A DNA stretch of 64,000 bases from Flavobacterium sp. Its GTDB lineage: Bacteria; Bacteroidota; Bacteroidia; Flavobacteriales; Flavobacteriaceae. The DNA lies in contig JACMLU010000012.1 of NCBI GenBank assembly GCA_014379405.1, forward strand, positions 124,001 through 188,000, written 5' to 3'. Both the position numbers and the translations under genes were made by a program. The notes below the pieces were generated by a model, which was not told the DNA's origin, did no database searches, and saw nothing but the letters and a program-made list of their open reading frames with translations. The first letter of the stretch is position 1. Every line of letters starts with the position of its first letter. Shown here piece after piece: positions 61,593-64,000 of this stretch.

Positions 61593-62147
61593 TTATGCTT
61601 TCGGCAAAAGTACTGCGTTCACAACGTGAATTACACCATTCGATTGATTCACATCAGCAATAGTTACTTCTGACATTCCACCTTTTTCATCAGTGATGTA
61701 CATTTTTTTGCCTTTTTTCCAAGCCGTCAATGTACCACCGCTAACGGTTTTCATCATTGCTTTTCCTTTGCCCATTGCAATGGCTTTGTCAATGTCGGCA
61801 GCACTCATTTTTCCTGCAACAACGTGATAAGTCAAAATAGTTTGCAGCATTTTCATATTTTCCGGTTTCAATAAAGTATCCACTGTACCCATTGGCAATT
61901 TGTTAAAAGCCGCATTTGTAGGGGCAAAAACGGTAAAAGGCCCTTTTCCTTGCAAAGTTTCGACCAAACCGGCTGCTTTCACGGCTGCAACCAATGTGGT
62001 GTGATCTTTTGAATTGACCGCATTTTCAATAATGTTTTTTGATGGATACATTGGCGCTCCGCCAACCATAACCGATTTCTGGGCAAAAGAAGTCGCTCCA
62101 AATACTAATGCAAAAAATGCAACTGATAAAAATTTTGTAGTTTTCAT
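61593..62147 (-). CDS. Secreted fasciclin-domain protein
   Basis: A 184-residue exported protein with a cleavable signal (MKTTKFLSVAFFALVFGATSFA) and one FAS1 domain. H1 and H2 motifs are visible as LQGKGPFTVFAPTNAAFNKLP and QTILTYHVVAGKMSA, ending SNGVIHVVNAVLLPK. FAS1 domains mediate cell adhesion or binding of other surface molecules; in Bacteroidetes they are frequent extracellular proteins. No lipobox is seen. Its terminator is shared with pheT. Confidence 0.9.
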   Translation of the reverse strand: MKTTKFLSVAFFALVFGATSFAQKSVMVGGAPMYPSKNIIENAVNSKDHTTLVAAVKAAGLVETLQGKGPFTVFAPTNAAFNKLPMGTVDTLLKPENMKMLQTILTYHVVAGKMSAADIDKAIAMGKGKAMMKTVSGGTLTAWKKGKKMYITDEKGGMSEVTIADVNQSNGVIHVVNAVLLPKA

Positions 62148-62280
62148 AAATTTATTTATTTAAGTTATTTATACAAGCATTTACGGTATTAAATAACTTT
62201 TGGATTTAAAAAACTAAAAATAAAATAGCTGACTTTCAATAAACATTAGAAATCAACCATTTAAAACGTATAATAACAAA

Positions 62281-62440
62281 AAAAGTCCCGATTACTCAGG
62301 ATCTTACTATATTCAAAAATTAAGAAATCAGCTTGTTTTTTTGTCTTCTTTATTTGGACTTAAGACCTTCAAGAATATTATTGTTGTCTCAAAGAGGTTA
62401 AACCAAAGTATTGATTGTAGATGCAACTGCTTTTTCTTCT
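62281..62440 (-). pseudogene. Decayed duplicate of the rpsA 3' end
   Basis: Read on the minus strand this segment gives DNNNILEGLKSK and a stop, matching GDNNDILAGLKAQ of the rpsA protein encoded from 64000 to 63728, with an upstream in-frame stop replacing a glycine. Downstream DNA also matches: the rpsA terminator (tcccgattgctcggga at 63686) is echoed as tcccgattactcagga at 62286. It is a remnant, not a gene, and occupies most of the 329-base gap after the fasciclin gene. It is the left flank of the AAA/DUF4143 unit. Confidence 0.75.
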
Positions 62441-62447
62441 CTTGCTA

Positions 62448-62468
62448 ATTAGGAATTAAATTCCTAAT
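62448..62468. repeat. Left palindrome of the AAA/DUF4143 unit
   Basis: ATTAGGAATT-A-AATTCCTAAT, a 21-base palindrome eight bases from the ATPase stop. The same core occurs in the longer palindrome at 63624-63676. Confidence 0.75.
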
Positions 62469-62476
62469 CTGTAAGG

Positions 62477-63631
62477 CTATTTAAAATCTGGTAAGTTAAA
62501 AATTGAACTTATTTTATAATTTGTCCGTTCTTGATTTTCATTACCACCGTAAATCAAATGAAGTTTTGTATCCATTTTTAATTTTTTGAAATAATCCAAG
62601 CATTTAAAAAAACTTTGATTTATGGTTTTTCCAGATTTAATCTCAATTGCATCAAGTCTTGATCCTGTTTCAATTATCAAATCTATTTCGTTTTGAGATT
62701 TATCTCTCCAAAAATAATTTTTTGATTTTGTTGCATTATTTATACTATTCTTATACATTTCCGAAACTACTAAATTTTCAAAAATATTTCCTTTGGCAAA
62801 ATGAAGTTCTAAATCTTCTTTATTTCGAATTCCCAATAAATAACACAATAGACCTGTATCGTGAAAGTATATTTTTGGGGTCTTTATAATCACCTTATTA
62901 AAATTAGAATGATAGGGTTGAAGCTTAAAAGTAAGAAAAGAAGTTTCTAAAAGCGTAAACCACGAATTGATTGTTTTGTTATCTAAATCCAGCTCATTTC
63001 CCAAACTGCTTTGATTAAATAGTTGTCCTACTCTACCCGCCAATAGTTTTATGAATTTTTGAAATAAATCGAGGTCCGAAATATTTTTCAGCAATCGAAC
63101 ATCTCTTTCCACATAGGTTTTAATATAGTTTTCATAATAATCAGATGCATCGATATTCTGAATTATTTTTCGCGGATAAGATCCTGAAAGAGCATAATTT
63201 TCCCATAATATAGGCTTGTATACCGTGTTTTCCAATTCTTGCATAGACATCGGCAGAAGTGTAAACAATGCCACTCTTCCTGCAAGTGATTGCGAAATTT
63301 GTTCCATCATCAAGAAATTTTGTGAACCTGTAATTACGTATTCACCATTGATGTTCCTTTCATCAGTAACCACTTGTAAATACGAAAATAAGCTCGGAAC
63401 ATTTTGAATTTCATCAATTATAACGCCATTTTGGTAAGTTTGTAGAAAACCCATTGGGTCAGTTTTAGCAAATTCCCTATCTGCTAAATTTTCCAAATTA
63501 ACGTACTTATAATTGGGTTTTACAATTTTAGACAAGGTAGTTTTTCCTGATTGTCGAGGTCCAGTTATGGCGACTATCGGAAACTTTTCTAATAATTCTA
63601 AAACTTTGGGAGTAATCGTTCTTGCTATCAT
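62477..63631 (-). CDS. AAA-family ATPase with DUF4143 domain
   Basis: A 384-residue protein of the AAA_14/DUF4143 family. Walker A GPRQSGKTTL is at 24-33, Walker B GVIIDEIQNVP near 70-80, then VITGSQNFLMMEQISQSLAGR with the sensor region. The C-terminal DUF4143 part ends with a PD-(D/E)XK-like core: NEIDLIIETG with D317 and AIEIKSGK with E330 and K332. These proteins are widespread, highly paralogous and of unknown function. The start codon at 63629-63631 lies within a 53-bp palindrome that could be an operator or element end. The gene is flanked by copies of the rpsA 3' end, suggesting insertion. Confidence 0.88.
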   Translation of the reverse strand: MIARTITPKVLELLEKFPIVAITGPRQSGKTTLSKIVKPNYKYVNLENLADREFAKTDPMGFLQTYQNGVIIDEIQNVPSLFSYLQVVTDERNINGEYVITGSQNFLMMEQISQSLAGRVALFTLLPMSMQELENTVYKPILWENYALSGSYPRKIIQNIDASDYYENYIKTYVERDVRLLKNISDLDLFQKFIKLLAGRVGQLFNQSSLGNELDLDNKTINSWFTLLETSFLTFKLQPYHSNFNKVIIKTPKIYFHDTGLLCYLLGIRNKEDLELHFAKGNIFENLVVSEMYKNSINNATKSKNYFWRDKSQNEIDLIIETGSRLDAIEIKSGKTINQSFFKCLDYFKKLKMDTKLHLIYGGNENQERTNYKISSIFNLPDFK

Positions 63632-63676
63632 TTGGCTAAATTAGGAATTTAATTCCTAATTTAGCCAAATGATAGC
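63624..63676. promoter_or_regulatory. 53-bp palindrome over the ATPase start codon
   Basis: GCTATCATTTGGCTAAATTA and its complement meet at AATTTAATT, with only the central base unpaired. The ATPase ATG (63629-63631) is inside the left half. It may be an autoregulatory operator or an element end. It shares its core with the palindrome at 62448-62468. Confidence 0.7.
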
Positions 63677-63704
63677 AAAAAAAAATCCCGATTGCTCGGG
63701 ACTT
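63677..63704 (-). terminator. rpsA terminator
   Basis: On the minus strand TCCCG and CGGGA enclose AGCAAT and are followed by nine T residues, 24 bases after the rpsA stop codon. Confidence 0.8.
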
Positions 63705-63727
63705 TCTATATTCAAACGATTAAAAGA

Positions 63728-64000
63728 TTATTTCTTTTTTTCGTTTTTTTCCATTTGGGCTTTAAGACCTGCAAGGATATCATTGTTGTCTCCAAGAGTT
63801 GCAGCTGGTGCATTTGTAGAAGCAGCAGATGAAGTTTCAACAGCAGCTTTTACATTTTTCTCTTCTTCTTCACGGAAGATAGCAGTGTGAGATGCCACTA
63901 CTCTTTTGAATTCTTTGTTGAATTCGATTACTTTGAATTCAGCAGTTTCGCCTTTTTTCAATTTCTTTCCGTCTTCTTTTTCAAGGTGACGTGTAGGAAT
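63728..64000 (-). CDS. rpsA: 30S ribosomal protein S1, C-terminal end (5' part outside window)
   Basis: The last 91 codons of ribosomal protein S1, which feeds mRNA to the 30S subunit. The visible part is the end of an S1 repeat (IPTRHLEKEDGKKLKKGE, AEFKVIEFNKEFKRVVASHT) and an Ala/Ser/Glu-rich tail ending LAGLKAQMEKNEKKK. The gene continues past the right edge. A methionine at 63961 is internal, not the start. The tail end and the terminator have a decayed duplicate at 62281-62440. Confidence 0.88.
   Translation of the reverse strand: MPTRHLEKEDGKKLKKGETAEFKVIEFNKEFKRVVASHTAIFREEEEKNVKAAVETSSAASTNAPAATLGDNNDILAGLKAQMEKNEKKK

Noticed and set aside
1..64000. CRISPR arrays, tRNA genes, riboswitches
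   Set aside because: Repeats are not regularly spaced, no tRNA cloverleaf with a CCA-type acceptor and anticodon was found by eye, and no known riboswitch core was recognised.

Overview
The window looks like a piece of the chromosome of a Flavobacteriaceae bacterium, most likely a Flavobacterium. It is A+T-rich. Many genes are preceded by the Bacteroidetes -7 box TAnnTTTG, and Shine-Dalgarno sequences are scarce. Family-restricted markers are present: a Rho factor with a long disordered insertion, a DUF4293 membrane protein beside rho, a CAL67264-type small membrane protein, MutS2 without an Smr domain, and CE2-type esterases and lipoproteins with Bacteroidetes-style signal peptides. No tRNA, rRNA, CRISPR array, prophage or classical insertion sequence was seen.

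Layout. 1-7.6 kb is housekeeping: rho (cut by the window edge), DUF4293, a phosphodiesterase, truA, an MsbA-like ABC exporter and lpdA. 7.7-14.5 kb is accessory: small lipoproteins, an NmrA-type reductase whose 3' end is duplicated behind a cupin gene, and a string of poorly known small genes with direct repeats between them. 14.5-28.2 kb mixes a CE2 esterase, two MutS-family ATPases, an iron/2-oxoglutarate-type oxygenase, an eIF1-like factor, a nucleoside phosphorylase, ung, a GIY-YIG gene in a terminal-inverted-repeat element, a DCC thiol protein and ettA. 28.4-34.9 kb is one tightly packed four-gene signalling operon: giant NIT/HAMP/GAF hybrid kinase, CheR, CheB and a REC-kinase. 35-47 kb holds holA, a glycosyltransferase, an OmpA lipoprotein, a YrdC/Sua5 protein, a second GIY-YIG element, a UvrD helicase, a TauE permease, a Dph6-like ligase and a GAF kinase. 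47-57.5 kb holds a porin, recG, a complete RND efflux set, a bestrophin and MepB. 57.8-64 kb holds a lipoprotein, pheT, a fasciclin protein, an AAA/DUF4143 ATPase, and rpsA (cut by the edge).

Most notable signal. Three dispersed intergenic elements (5674-5815, 39413-39926, 39961-40094) can each be drawn as the same tight cloverleaf: a 14-bp terminal stem closing three hairpins. They share an identical 10-nt loop, show base-pair covariation between copies, and keep a C opposite C mismatch in the terminal stem. In one copy a GIY-YIG nuclease gene sits exactly in the loop of the middle hairpin. A second, unrelated repeat (25344-25808) with a perfect 24-bp inverted repeat also encloses a GIY-YIG gene. 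Together these suggest a family of structured DNA or RNA elements partnered with single-domain GIY-YIG nucleases, by analogy with REP/RAYT or group I intron/homing-endonuclease pairs. A second mobile-looking unit is the DUF4143 ATPase near 63 kb. It is bounded by related palindromes and lies between intact rpsA and a decayed duplicate of the rpsA 3' end.
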